64,000 bases of DNA from Chaetoderma sp. LZ-2023a. Lineage: Eukaryota; Mollusca; Caudofoveata; Chaetodermatida; Chaetodermatidae. The DNA lies in assembly GCA_034401795.1 (NCBI GenBank), contig CM067369.1, forward strand, positions 139,264,496 through 139,328,495. Reading direction: 5' to 3'. Numbering within the stretch: position 1 is the stretch's first letter; each line of letters starts with the position of its first letter. Positions 9,315 through 18,617 of the stretch are shown piece by piece. A program made the position numbers and the translations under genes. The notes beneath the pieces were generated by a model, which saw only the letters and a program-made list of their open reading frames with translations, did not search any database and had not been told where the DNA came from.

Positions 9315-11331
9315 GGTACGCGGGCGGCTGTCTGGCTGGGTGCGGCTGAGGAGCCTGCGCCCCCCTCACTGCTGGCCGAATCGCCCGTGGCCTAGGCCTA
9401 CGTTGCGACGGTGGCTGGCCTCTGACCTGGCCAGCACCACCTCGAGCCTGCAGAGGACGAAACGCAGGGGGTGCCGCGCGAACACGCTCCCGCCGGAGCA
9501 CCTCAAATTGCTCACGCAGCGCCCTCTGGTTGTTAACCAGAGTGACCGTCTCCTGGAGGTGCCTGCATCCCTCACCTCCAAAGAGACCAGGACCTGTCAT
9601 AGGCGTCCGCAGCAGCCTATTATACAGGTCCTGGGACGGGCACAGATTGTCAAGTGCAAACGTGCGCCGCGCCCGGACACTTCTGGTCACCGCCCGCGTC
9701 AAACAGTCCAAAGCCAGGTTGATACCATCCTGAATGGCTCTCTGAACTGTTACCGGGCTTGGCTGGCGTGATGCGGAGGCCGCTACCACCCCCTGTAGCA
9801 GCTGGGAGACGTGGGACAGAGCGGCAATCGACGCTCTCCCACTCTCCTCCGCATCACGCAGCGCGGCATTCGCCGAACGCAACGCGTTCGAGCACAAGAC
9901 TCCCGTGTCAGAACGGGAGCCCGGCCGCGCATCTTCGCCTAAAGCCGCGCGATCATCAACGCTTGGCTTCGGCACCACACCGTACCGCTGGTAATCCAGG
10001 GGCACGATGCGGCAACGCTTAGCCACCTCGCGAGGGGCCTTCGCGAGACGTCCATTAACCTTAATGGACGCCTCCGCCGCTTCGAACATGTCCACGACAT
10101 GTTCAGCCAGCGGCAGAGATGGCATAGCGGTAGCCGCCGGCCTACCAGCTAACCACGGCCTATGGTCACGCTGGCTAGCCGGCAGCTCCACGGGTAGATC
10201 GGGCCGAACACTTACCAGCCACTGGCAAGCGTCCGACCAATCCTCCTCCGTGGCTAACTGCGAGCGCTCTACTAGACGAGGGCCTTCGTCTTCCTCCAGA
10301 GCACTCGCAGTTGACGTCGACGGCGGGTAAGCTGATACCCCTGGCAAGCCTGGAAAAGCATGCGGGCCCGAGAGAGCAGGCATGCTAAACTCCGCGGCTT
10401 GACCAGGAGCAGGCGCCGTGGCAGAGCGTGGGGTAAACACCGCTCTACCACGGGTCTGACCAGCACCAGCGATACCATCGGCAAGCCGAGGTATGCGGTA
10501 TCCGTGGTCAACAGCACCGCCCGGGGACACCTTCTGGACCGTGAAATCTACTCCTGCGAGAGTAGAACCACGGAACACGTCGCCTGTATTCCCCGCGAGG
10601 GGTGCACAGACGTCGTATTCCATGGCCACGTCCTCAGAAGGCGACCCTAGCAGGAGATCCTCTTCCTCCTGGCCAGAAAGATTAGAATCCGGGTCAGCAA
10701 AGAGAGCTAACCCGGACTGGCCAGGGAAGGTGCCATAGGAGGCTTTGACACCTTCTGCGCGCGGATACCCGGGGTCTGATGAGCAGACCGCGGGTCCCAG
10801 CAACAACCGTTGTCCACGGCCCCTCGGCGCGGCGCCATGCCTGCTGCCAGGGTCGTGGACTGCCCCCAACAAAGGGGCCACCTCTGAATCCACAAACGGA
10901 CCGGACCTAAAGAGACCGGATTCAGAGGCGGGGATCACCTGCTCGCAAGCAGATGCCGAGGACAACAAAGGAGCTGGCCCAGGGAGCATGCCGCGAAGCA
11001 ACTCTGGGACCAAATCCTTTATTGTCCTCTGCATCTCTTGTAACATTTCGGACCGGAAGGCCTCCATATCCACCGCGGATGAGGCCTTCCTCTTACCCTT
11101 CTTACAACCCTCCTTCTTCTTCTTCCTCTCTTCCTCCATCACCTTCTCCCTTGCCTGCAAAGATAAAAACTCAGACATTAGGTCTCCCCCCCACTGCTTA
11201 CATACGTCGCACTTCAGCAACGGTCCACAGGGACTGCAGCTGAAGCACAAGTGCGGAACGAAACGGTTTTTCAAAAACCTCCCGCAGGACGGGCAACCAG
11301 GTCTCTGAAACAGGACAAAGGACAGGGACAA
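9256..11331 (-). CDS. DIRS gag-like protein with N-terminal Cys/His cluster and RG-rich tail
   Basis: An uninterrupted 691-codon frame upstream of the RT frame. It opens with a Cys/His cluster (CPSCGRFL, HLCFSCSPCGPLLKCDVCKQW), then a Lys/Glu-rich stretch, an acidic low-complexity middle, a conserved helical segment (ALDCLTRAVTRSVRARR, LRTPMTGPGLFGGEG, RALREQFEVLRRERV) and an Arg-Gly-rich tail (RGARGAGRGARGSGRGNRA) typical of nucleic-acid binding. The second DIRS element at the right edge has a clearly related protein. The cluster lies before the first in-frame ATG, directly after TTTGTCCTGTTTCAG, a good 3' splice site (11310-11325, minus strand), so the true start may lie in an upstream exon; introns are known in some DIRS elements. 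Confidence 0.8.
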   Translation of the reverse strand: MSLSFVLFQRPGCPSCGRFLKNRFVPHLCFSCSPCGPLLKCDVCKQWGGDLMSEFLSLQAREKVMEEERKKKKEGCKKGKRKASSAVDMEAFRSEMLQEMQRTIKDLVPELLRGMLPGPAPLLSSASACEQVIPASESGLFRSGPFVDSEVAPLLGAVHDPGSRHGAAPRGRGQRLLLGPAVCSSDPGYPRAEGVKASYGTFPGQSGLALFADPDSNLSGQEEEDLLLGSPSEDVAMEYDVCAPLAGNTGDVFRGSTLAGVDFTVQKVSPGGAVDHGYRIPRLADGIAGAGQTRGRAVFTPRSATAPAPGQAAEFSMPALSGPHAFPGLPGVSAYPPSTSTASALEEDEGPRLVERSQLATEEDWSDACQWLVSVRPDLPVELPASQRDHRPWLAGRPAATAMPSLPLAEHVVDMFEAAEASIKVNGRLAKAPREVAKRCRIVPLDYQRYGVVPKPSVDDRAALGEDARPGSRSDTGVLCSNALRSANAALRDAEESGRASIAALSHVSQLLQGVVAASASRQPSPVTVQRAIQDGINLALDCLTRAVTRSVRARRTFALDNLCPSQDLYNRLLRTPMTGPGLFGGEGCRHLQETVTLVNNQRALREQFEVLRRERVRAAPPAFRPLQARGGAGQVRGQPPSQRRPRPRAIRPAVRGAQAPQPHPARQPPAYRGARGAGRGARGSGRGNRA

Positions 11332-12212
11332 TGAGCAAGATAGTTACGGTTAGCGAACTCAAAACCAACTAAAAAAGAGAGGGACAGGATCCTCAAGATC
11401 GCAAATCAAGAAGAACCAGCCTTGGACAAAACGTTAAATGTTAATAAAGGCCAAGGCCGATTATGACGTCATCACTCCTGTGACCAAATTAATCGATCCG
11501 CAACAAGCACCAAGTGCAAGAACGAATTGTATAAGTAACCGGAACATTCCCGTTGAATAGGCATATCGAGTACACAACAATCAGATATACAGAGATAACT
11601 CCTTCCAATTCTAGCATTGGCAAAAAGGGAAATTATCTCCCCTTTTGTTTATCAATAATTAGATACCTGACACTTGTACAGACAAACCATCCAACGCGAT
11701 GTACCGGAGAACTCCACCATAGTACGCCTCTACATTCTCTCCACCGAAGGGAAAGGAATTGGATCAAGAGGGCAAAGTGAGAAGACCTTTATAACAGGCC
11801 TCCAACTCACTGAACATATTCTTTTGGTTAGATAACCTAACAGTATTAGTAGGAAATGGAACCGTGGTGGAGAGAAAACATATCCTCTTGTGCCGAGAAG
11901 TCCATCAAAGCTTTTACGTGATACCTGTGGACAAAACACAAAGAGAAATGAGACTTATGAAGCACCATGTTGTAAAAAACCAACACAAACAGGCGCTAAT
12001 CACGGTAAGCGCGAGTCCCGGAAATACATTAAACCGGGACAAAACACGCTAGCATATCAAAGAAGTCACCTGATAAAGAGATCCCGCTCCTTCTAAAGGT
12101 GAATCCTCCCTTTCCGACATGCTTCCCACGAACAAGAACCGTCAAATTTGAGTAAAACACAAGGTAACGCGCAGAAAAGTATAGAGAACACAAAACCGCA
12201 TGTAACCCTTTG

Positions 12213-12405
12213 CCAATAAATGAGCAAAGAGGAAGTAGTAGTCGGCGCATGCGCGGTGGTGGGGCGACCATCCGCCGGACTACCTCTGACTCCCTGCCCA
12301 GTAGGGGCACCTAACTGTTTTTAATCTGAGTGTTTTATTGAGTGAAAGCCGATATTTAGCAATATCAAAAGTATTAGGGAGGTAAGTATACTCTTGATGT
12401 GAAAT
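12213..12405. repeat. Right inverted terminal repeat of the DIRS element
   Basis: Inverted copy of 5421-5591, including GTAGTCGGCGCATGCGCGG and AATATCAAAAGTATTAGGG. The outermost ~20 bases (CTCTTGATGTGAAAT) are unique to this end and are repeated, inverted, in the internal complementary region. Confidence 0.88.
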
Positions 12406-12870
12406 CCTATTTGTCCAAATCGCAGACAAGATACCTCCGGGAAAGAAAGGAGGATATTCATGAGACAACTGTGTTGTTCTTAGGAGACTAGCCAAATCCT
12501 CTGCACACAGTTACTCTTTGACGTTTGTAAGACATCAGTGGATGGTGTAGAGTTTACTCTTGTTAATAAAGAGGAGGTGGAAGAAACAAGAGAAACGTTA
12601 GAAAGAAGATTTGAGGCAGCATCCACAGTTCTGGTGAAAAATGGGTCATTAGATGGAGCAAAAATTGGGGCTAGAGATGCAGTGATGACATCAATTACTC
12701 ATTACTGTTTGACTTCAACTCTAAATCAAGTGCCACAATGACAAACTTTGTATTAGGACAATATATATGTTGTAAATATGATGACAAATTGTGGATTGGC
12801 TTCGTACTACAAATGTAATGTGCAGCATCACCATTCCACCAACAGGAACTGGAAGAATGTACACCACTTA
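12406..12870 (+). pseudogene. Continuation of the decayed transposase-like gene after the DIRS element
   Basis: Directly at the DIRS edge the frame resumes as SYLSKSQTRYLRERKEDIHE and TTVLFLGD, then jumps, in a different phase, to RRLAKSS and QLLFDVCKTSVDGVEFTLV, VEETRETLERRFEAASTV, and later LGQYICCKYDDKLWIGFVLQ and PPTGTGRMYTTYS, which fit the C-terminal part of the family as I recall it (GQYV..MYDD.WWIG). About 200 codons, including most of the presumed catalytic core, are missing between FLGD and RRLAK; both are read from the same bases TTAGGAGAC (12480-12488) in two phases, so the deletion join looks like a microhomology join. The copy is dead. Confidence 0.6.
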
Positions 12871-13544
12871 CTCAAAAAGTACAGAGCTACCATTAGCAAG
12901 TTGTCGATATAAATGTACTCTGATCACACCTGTAGTTGACATATGGTTGACAATAATTTAAATGCATCATCAGTATATAGACTGCTTACTAGTGTTTAGT
13001 AATTGGTTTTCATACAACTTTAGCTGACTGTAGAAGGAATTTACACACAGTTATTGTTATCAGGTGTTTAACGTATTTTTTATGTGCATGAAAAACGTCC
13101 TTGAAGTTAACCAGCCACAATTTTTAAGCATAGAAGGGACCAATGTGAAATTTTTAGCATATGTTCACATATTATAGTGCTTCATGAAACTGCAAATATG
13201 TTTAAGATTGCAATGATACTTTCTTGAACAGATGTGCCCTACTATCTCATGGTATGTGAACCGGAATTTGTTTTATCTCAATAATTACTGCTTTATAATA
13301 TAGATTTCTATTACAGATATAATAAAAATGATGCCATTTTTGGAATTTCCAGCCCCTCTTTTACTAGGATACAAAATTTTATAAATATAGTTAAAGTAGA
13401 AGGCGTTTTACAAAGAAATGAACATTGGGTACTGAAAATTAAGCACTCATGAATCTAGAAAACTGGGTAAAAGTAGGCATATTTCAAATTCTTATAAAAT
13501 TGAAAGAAGTGGACATATCTAAACAAAACTGTGCTAACTATTAC
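12871..13544. other. Non-coding 3' part of the TIR element
   Basis: AT-rich, no recognisable coding content; ends in the right terminal inverted repeat at about 13545-13645. Confidence 0.4.
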
Positions 13545-13645
13545 ATCTCAATGTGCTATATATGTGTACCAAATATCACGAATGTTGGTGACATTTGGTG
13601 CAGATTCTTAAATTTACATGGTGATTTGACACGGAATGACCCGGT

Positions 13646-13690
13646 AGGCATCAACCTAGCAGGGTAAGAGTCACCGCCTTTCCTGGGCCG
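13646..13690 (+). pseudogene. Resumption of the split Penelope-like fragment
   Basis: GGCATCAACCTAGCAGG followed by GTAAGAGTCACCGCC aligns with GGCATAAACCTGGCAGG and its following bases in the first Penelope-like fragment (1695-1740). This supports insertion of the 3397-13645 block into the second fragment. The match is short, so confidence is moderate. Confidence 0.5.
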
Positions 13691-13734
13691 ACACGCGCAC
13701 CACACACGGACTAGCCTAGTATGTTGTTATTATT

Positions 13735-13912
13735 TCCAAATTAAAGAAATAGTCTTCCCTTAGTCTGTAAGTTGACATTTCTCCAACCAACTGCAGAAGC
13801 TTCTATTGTCAGAAATGAATTATCTGTATCTCGAAGTCTAGTCTTCAAAGTAAAGCTTTAGCGAAGCGGTTGAATATTTTGAAACTAATTTCACTTGGAA
13901 CTGTTGCTGTCT
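13735..13912. repeat. Relics of two hairpin families
   Basis: 13750-13800 matches the right half of the TTAA-flanked hairpin MITE (ATAGTCTTCCCTTAGTCTG, CATTTCTCC, CTGCAGAAGC). 13869-13910 matches one arm of the 87-bp foldback family (TTGAATATTTTGAAACTAAT). Both are half-copies. Confidence 0.5.
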
Positions 13913-14199
13913 TGCGGCCATAAATGTACAAGTAGAAGACCCATACTTTCGGCCAAATTAATTTCTAAGTATTCAATAAAACATCAACAAACCAAGCTAG
14001 AAGATGAATTAGATTTCCTTACCTATAAATGAATTTATATAGCATAGCGAAAACCCATCTCAGTCGTCACTGCCCACAAAGGATTCAGCCACTTGTTCTG
14101 GTTTTATTCGCTTCTACAATGTAAAGAAAAATAAATGAAGAGAATTACATGCACATATGTACTATAAATCAATACAAACAAGAACGACTATCAGAAATT

Positions 14200-15130
14200 A
14201 ATCACGCATGTCACCTCCCACCCATATTCCATAGCCAGACAATTTCCTTAATTGCTTTATGACCCTTGACCATTTGACCTACTATTAACGTGGTTCATAA
14301 GATCATAAAGAAAATCTCGGAAAGATTTGGCTTGACCCCAAAATCTAGGTTTCTTCGCCATGCTAAAGACAACACACTGAGCAATATAGGTAAAGATCTT
14401 GATTTAGAACTTGACTTACTGTGTATCACCTGGAAACACATTTATAAATTCATTAATTAGGAGACCACATAAACTTGAGCACAAAATGGATAGGCTGTTT
14501 CTGAATGACAAGGACAGCCTCCCACCAATGATAGGTAATTATACCATTCAAAAGAGCTCAAATTATCAAACGGAATCACAATATAACTTCCTTATTTGGG
14601 GTCATAAAAACACTAAAGTCTGACTAAAAAATCAATAGCAGCGCTACATTTTGTACATGAAAAAATAGTTTTGCAAAATAAACCAGGCTACATGTATTTA
14701 AAAGAAACAAGGATGACAATCAAAGATTCCTCATTAACAGTAATACTGGCCTATTTCTTGAATTGGGTCACTGTTACTGACCTTTGACCGAAAGGTCGAT
14801 TGGGTTTTGTGGACCACCAAAGACACGCTCCCACAAAACATTGGTGAAGATCCCTTCAATAGAACTCAAGTTATCATCTGGAAACGCAATATAATTTCAT
14901 TAAGTGGGTCACCATGACCATGACCTTTTGACACCCAAATCAATAGGGTTCTTCGGAACACCAAGCACAACATGTTCTCTAAGATTGATAATGATCCCTT
15001 CAATAGAACTCGAGTTATCATCCAGAAATGCAATATAATTTCGGACGGACAAACGGACGGATGAACGAATGAATGGACGGACAAAGCAAACGCTATATAC
15101 CCCGCATATTTTATATGGGGGCCATAATTA
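14200..15130. repeat. Dispersed repeat with ~144-bp internal units
   Basis: A block GATCCCTTCAATAGAACTC with the following AGTTATCATC..GAAA.GCAATATAATTTC recurs at 14849 and 14993 (144 bases apart) and, more diverged, at 15227 and earlier near 14530. The copy ends in GGACGGACAAACGGACGG and a small ATATACCCCGCATATT / TATATGGGGG hairpin, which I recall as a common ending of bivalve dispersed repeats. No protein is supported. Confidence 0.6.
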
Positions 15131-15304
15131 TTGTAACCTCAAAATGGTTTACAGATTTTCAATTTGTACAAGCATGATAGGGTTGTTCTGAATGCCAAGG
15201 ACAACACCTCACCCAAGATTAGTAAAGATCCCTTCAATAGAGCCTGAGTTATCACCTGGAAACATTTCCGGGCTACCTTGATCTTTGACCCAAAAATCAA
15301 AAGG

Positions 15305-15306
<2 letters not shown>

Positions 15307-15378
<72 letters not shown>
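15307..15378. repeat. (TA)n microsatellite, ~70 bases
   Basis: Uninterrupted TA repeat flanked by AAAATCAAAAGG on the left and CCTTTTGATTTT on the right, so it is itself the centre of a small palindrome. Confidence 0.95.
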
Positions 15379-15380
<2 letters not shown>

Positions 15381-15390
15381 TTTTGATTTT

Positions 15391-15576
15391 AAATTATAGT
15401 TTGTGGTTATATGTAATTATGTCCCTGGAAATATCTCCCTGCTACCTTGATCTTTGACCCAAAAATCAAAAGGCTATATATATATATATATATCCTTTTG
15501 ATTTTTGGGTCAAAGATCAAGGTCGCAGGGAGATATTTCCAGGGACATAATTACATATAACCACAAACTATAATTT
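15391..15576. repeat. Near-perfect 186-bp palindrome with a (TA)n centre
   Basis: The left arm begins AAATTATAGTTTGTGGTTAT and the right arm ends with its exact complement ATAACCACAAACTATAATTT. Arms are about 83 bases each and differ at only two to three positions (CTGCTACC versus CTGCGACC; GGCTAT versus GGATAT). The centre is CTATATATATATATATATCC-like. Such palindromic AT-rich repeats extrude cruciforms and are unstable; the near identity of the arms suggests recent origin or arm correction. Confidence 0.9.
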
Positions 15577-16794
15577 ATTTCCTTCTAGTACTAGTTGTAG
15601 ATGAACACTACATTGTTAATTTATTTTATGTCTTACTTTTGAGTACATCTATGTTAATATTTTCATTAACCATTATTATAGAAATTCAACATATATCATA
15701 CATTTTGAAAATTGCTGTCTGATCAGAACTTGACTCTTAAAATATATAACATTTTTCCAGGACAAGATGCCGATAATATCTTTATGATGGTGTTCCACAA
15801 AATATCAAGGACATGGACGTTCTTGTATTATGAATTTTGCTAAGAAAGATTGAAAATTCACTTACTTCTCTTGCTGTATCTGCCACAAATGTCTTCCTTT
15901 TGGAGGTCATCTCTGGATCTATAAACAAAATAGATGAATAATAGTTTCTAAAAGAAAATTTAATTAGAACATGCAGTCGATGGCGTGTCAACATAAATCT
16001 CCTCATTCACCATTTGACCTTTTGACCAACACGTCACTGATGGGGGCCAAATATAAATCTTTTCACAAACTGTATACATATGGCTAACAGACATACCAAA
16101 TTTGACTGAATACAATGAACAAAATTCCACCAAGCTTTTATGGATAGCGATGGGTGGCCAGAGGGAAATGCAATTACACTGTCTCTAACACCTTACTCTC
16201 ACATACAATCCGAAATATATTGAAATTGCCAAATCCTAAAAGACACATGTAACTACATGTACATGTACAATGTATCACCGATTACAGGACAATGAAAAAT
16301 CTTAAACTAAGTCACTTGACATTTAGGTAAAAACAAAACTCAAAGTTTTAATACATAACACAGTGATTTACCATTGTGTGACAATCAGGCCATATGACAT
16401 CTCTTAAATAAAATTACAACTCTCAGTTGATAAAATAAACCACAATATTTTCGATTTTGACAATTCTGAGCAATTGCATTGATAATATCACTTGCATAGA
16501 TACATACATACATAAATTAAATAAATACATATACTGCCAGAGCCATGTGTGAGTGCGAGTACAATAGGCTTAAATGCCAAGGATTGAATCGTGGCGGATG
16601 CATCTACAGATAGCCCCATATGAATCGTCAGAGTGTCAGTACATCAGACTGAAATCGTGTGTCTAATGCTTCCTTTAATAATTTAGTATCCTGGGTCCTA
16701 TTATTAGGGCTGGGAATCATTCTGAATTTCAATATCGATAATTGTCCTTCAAATATCAATATATTATCGATATTTATCGAGTTGCCATACTCGG
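15577..16794. other. Gene-free stretch
   Basis: AT-rich, no coding or structured signal beyond short ATCGATAAT motifs near 16730-16770. Confidence 0.4.
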
Positions 16795-17350
16795 TTACAG
16801 ACATAACATATTGGTAGTGGCAGTTTCATAACAGATTAAGGAATTGAATAGCTTAAATGCAATTAATGGGTGGTTTCGGCCATTGATCAACTTGAGATTA
16901 AATAAAGCTTTCTGGGCTTGATCTGCAAGTATTTGGCATGCTTGGTTAAAGGAGCCATATAAAGTAAACACAATCCCTAAATAACAATATGATTGTACAA
17001 CCTCTGCCACTGAGCCGAGAAAAGTGAAGTGATATTTCTTAAACAAATGTCCAGGTCGGTTGAAAATAATTACTTTTGCCTAGGTTGACGTCGAGACCCC
17101 ATTTATTACAGTATAAACCTAGTTTACTTAATGCGTTTTGTAAGCCAGTTGCAGATTTTGATAATATAGCCAAATCATCTGCAAACATTAAACAATTGAT
17201 AGTAGTAGCGTGTAATTGAACAGGCTCACAAGTATTATCAAAACGGTCATGGAGATCATGCAGGTACAGGTTAAATAAAAGAGGACACAATGTGCACCCC
17301 TGTTTGACACCAACAGAGGATGAAAAGTTATTGATGATGATAGCCCTACA
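16795..17350 (-). pseudogene. LINE reverse-transcriptase fragment
   Basis: Minus-strand reading gives VGVKQGCTLCPLLFNLYLHD (RT motif 4), then NCLMFADDLAILSKS (active site F-ADD), GLYCNKWGLDVNLGKS, and in a second frame FLGSVAEVVQSYCYLGIVFT. This is the palm and following part of a non-LTR reverse transcriptase. Both the 5' end (fingers, endonuclease) and the C-terminus are missing, and a frame change occurs near 17040. The clade cannot be fixed from this piece. Confidence 0.75.
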
Positions 17351-17649
17351 GTTTCATCATTATTATCATCATCATTTACGAGGCATAAGCCATTGGCTTG
17401 TTATTGCCTCAATGTGGAAATACTGTGGTGTGGATGGGTGTTCCCCGCGCCAGCTGTGGTGTGCCACCTACACTCATGATTATACCCTGCCGCACCCAGC
17501 ATTTGTGTGTATTCTGATTTCTGAAGTCTGTGTTGGTCTTATTTATGCTGTTTTCATTTTCTGTTTCATTGCTATGCTAGTCTCCTCAACATTAATGTAT
17601 GTTTGTGCATCACCAAATGTGGACGTGGAAGCAGAAATATGTACCGGTA

Positions 17650-17965
17650 ATTGGAATCACCACCGAGCATGATCATACTTACACTGTCTTGATAGAATTG
17701 CAGTATGATTTTGTGGTGAGCTGGTATACTCATACCTCGTCCAGTCGAATTGGAATGGTATTTCTTTGAAGTGGATATCTAGTTTGCTCTTGAATGATTT
17801 GATTGTTGTTGCTTCGACTAGTGTAGCTGGCAGCGAATTCCAATGTGGAACCACTCCGTCTGAGAAAGTGCTTGTGAATATCTTTGTTGCTGTGCTTTAT
17901 GTTCATCATCATCTGTTGCGACGTTGGAGGCCCGTGCAGGGCCTATTGCCGATCTAAATAGTTCA
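17650..17965 (-). pseudogene. LINE 3' terminal fragment (CR1/L2-like C-terminus)
   Basis: GVVPHWNSLPATLVEATTIK followed by SFKSKLDIHF is the signature end of CR1/L2-type LINE reverse transcriptases (WNSLP...A.....FK..LD). Only the last ~70 codons remain, ending about 17657. The upstream part (to 17965, reading IGNRPCTGLQRR) may belong to a second truncated LINE end in the same orientation. Confidence 0.65.
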
Positions 17966-17988
17966 TACACTACGACTTAGGCTGCGCA

Positions 17989-18291
17989 GTGATAAAGCTC
18001 AAAGATATTGGCAAACTACAACTCTATTCAATCCTAAGAGATTTCCATAATGACAATTTACCGGCCCCATTATCAGACCTATTTACACACAACACGGAAA
18101 TACACTCCTACAACACTAGAGCAAAGCATAACCTACATACACAATACTGCCACACAGAAACATCCAGAAACAAAACATCAATACAAGCAATAAAACTCTG
18201 GCACTGCACTGACGAAGATACATGCATACAGATTATCACTCAATTATCATACAAAAGAAGCATTAAAAACAAAATAATAGAAAATTATTAG
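17989..18291 (+). pseudogene. C-terminal fragment of another LINE on the plus strand
   Basis: KLQLYSILRDFHNDNLPAPL, then LFTHNTEIHSYNTRAKHNL, SIQAIKLWHCTDED and IITQLSYKRSIKNKIIENY match the C-terminal pattern of many LINEs (..LP..f..lf......H.y.TR......W......FK..lk..l...Y). It lies back to back with the preceding minus-strand LINE end. It is 5'-truncated to about 100 codons. Confidence 0.55.
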
Positions 18292-18339
18292 AGCAAAATC
18301 GGAGTCGTACAACAGGACCACCACCACCATGGCTGTTAA

Positions 18340-18572
18340 CCCTTTAGTGATGAAATTTATTCCTTAAAATTTAAATATTTGCTCTTTGAATGTCCGTTTG
18401 CGGGCTATGGAGGGGACTGTTCTTGAGAGTTTACTACTGGAATGAATGGCCCGGTTATCGGGCCAGTCATTCCGGTTGTAAATTTTCAAGAGTGGTTTTC
18501 TCTTGGTCTGCAGACGGGCATTCCTCCAGACCACTAAGGATGCTGGTTTTGGCCGGTATCGTCACTAAAGGA
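18340..18572. mobile_element. piggyBac-like MITE, TTAA-flanked, 233 bp
   Basis: Begins TTAA-CCCTTTAGTGA (TTAA at 18336-18339) and ends TCACTAAAGGA-TTAA (18573-18576); the outermost G is changed to A. The centre is a palindrome ATGGCCCGGTTATCGGGCC inside longer arms (TACTGGAATGA / TCATTCCGGTTGTA), followed by TCTTGGTCTGCAGACGGGCA. Same family as 22813-23044. It has no coding capacity; TTAA targets plus CCCTT termini point to piggyBac-type mobilisation. Confidence 0.8.
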
Positions 18573-18617
18573 TTAAATACTAGAAACAGCAGGATTAGTC
18601 TAGTCATCGCAAATCAT

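Larger units (their letters stand above)
5377..12405 (-). mobile_element. DIRS-type (tyrosine-recombinase) retroelement, whole-looking, 7.03 kb
   Basis: This minus-strand element has all hallmarks of the DIRS order: a gag-like frame, an RT/RNase H frame, an overlapping tyrosine recombinase frame, inverted terminal repeats (5377-5591 and 12213-12405) whose outermost bases differ, and an internal complementary region at 5653-5758 that matches both outer ends back to back. There is no target-site duplication: the reading frame of the gene it interrupted is continuous across the join (KFAPH before 5376, SYLSKSQTRYL from 12405). Family members copy through RNA, circularise and integrate with the recombinase. 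It looks whole and young; I count no obvious breaks in its main frames, but this rests on eye reading only. Confidence 0.9.
3397..13645 (+). mobile_element. Unnamed TIR DNA-transposon-like element, itself split by a MITE and a DIRS element
   Basis: The ends carry inverted repeats: GGTCATTCCATGCCAAATCAC at 3409 and, on the minus strand from 13642, GGTCATTCCGTGTCAAATCAC. A second matching block follows on both sides (ACCAAAATTGCTGAAATTTGG near 3452; ACCAACATTCGTGATATTTGG near 13590, minus strand), giving TIRs of about 90 bases. Between them lies one decayed plus-strand gene (4050-5376 and 12406-12870). Without the later insertions (MITE 473 bp, DIRS 7.03 kb) the element would be about 2.7 kb. 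It sits inside a Penelope-like fragment. I could not identify a target duplication, so the outer limits are good to about 10 bases. The superfamily is not recognised. Confidence 0.6.

Noticed and set aside
10745-11308. 187-codon frame antisense to the DIRS gag-like region
   Set aside because: Shadow of the GC-rich gag-like frame on the other strand; no independent motif.
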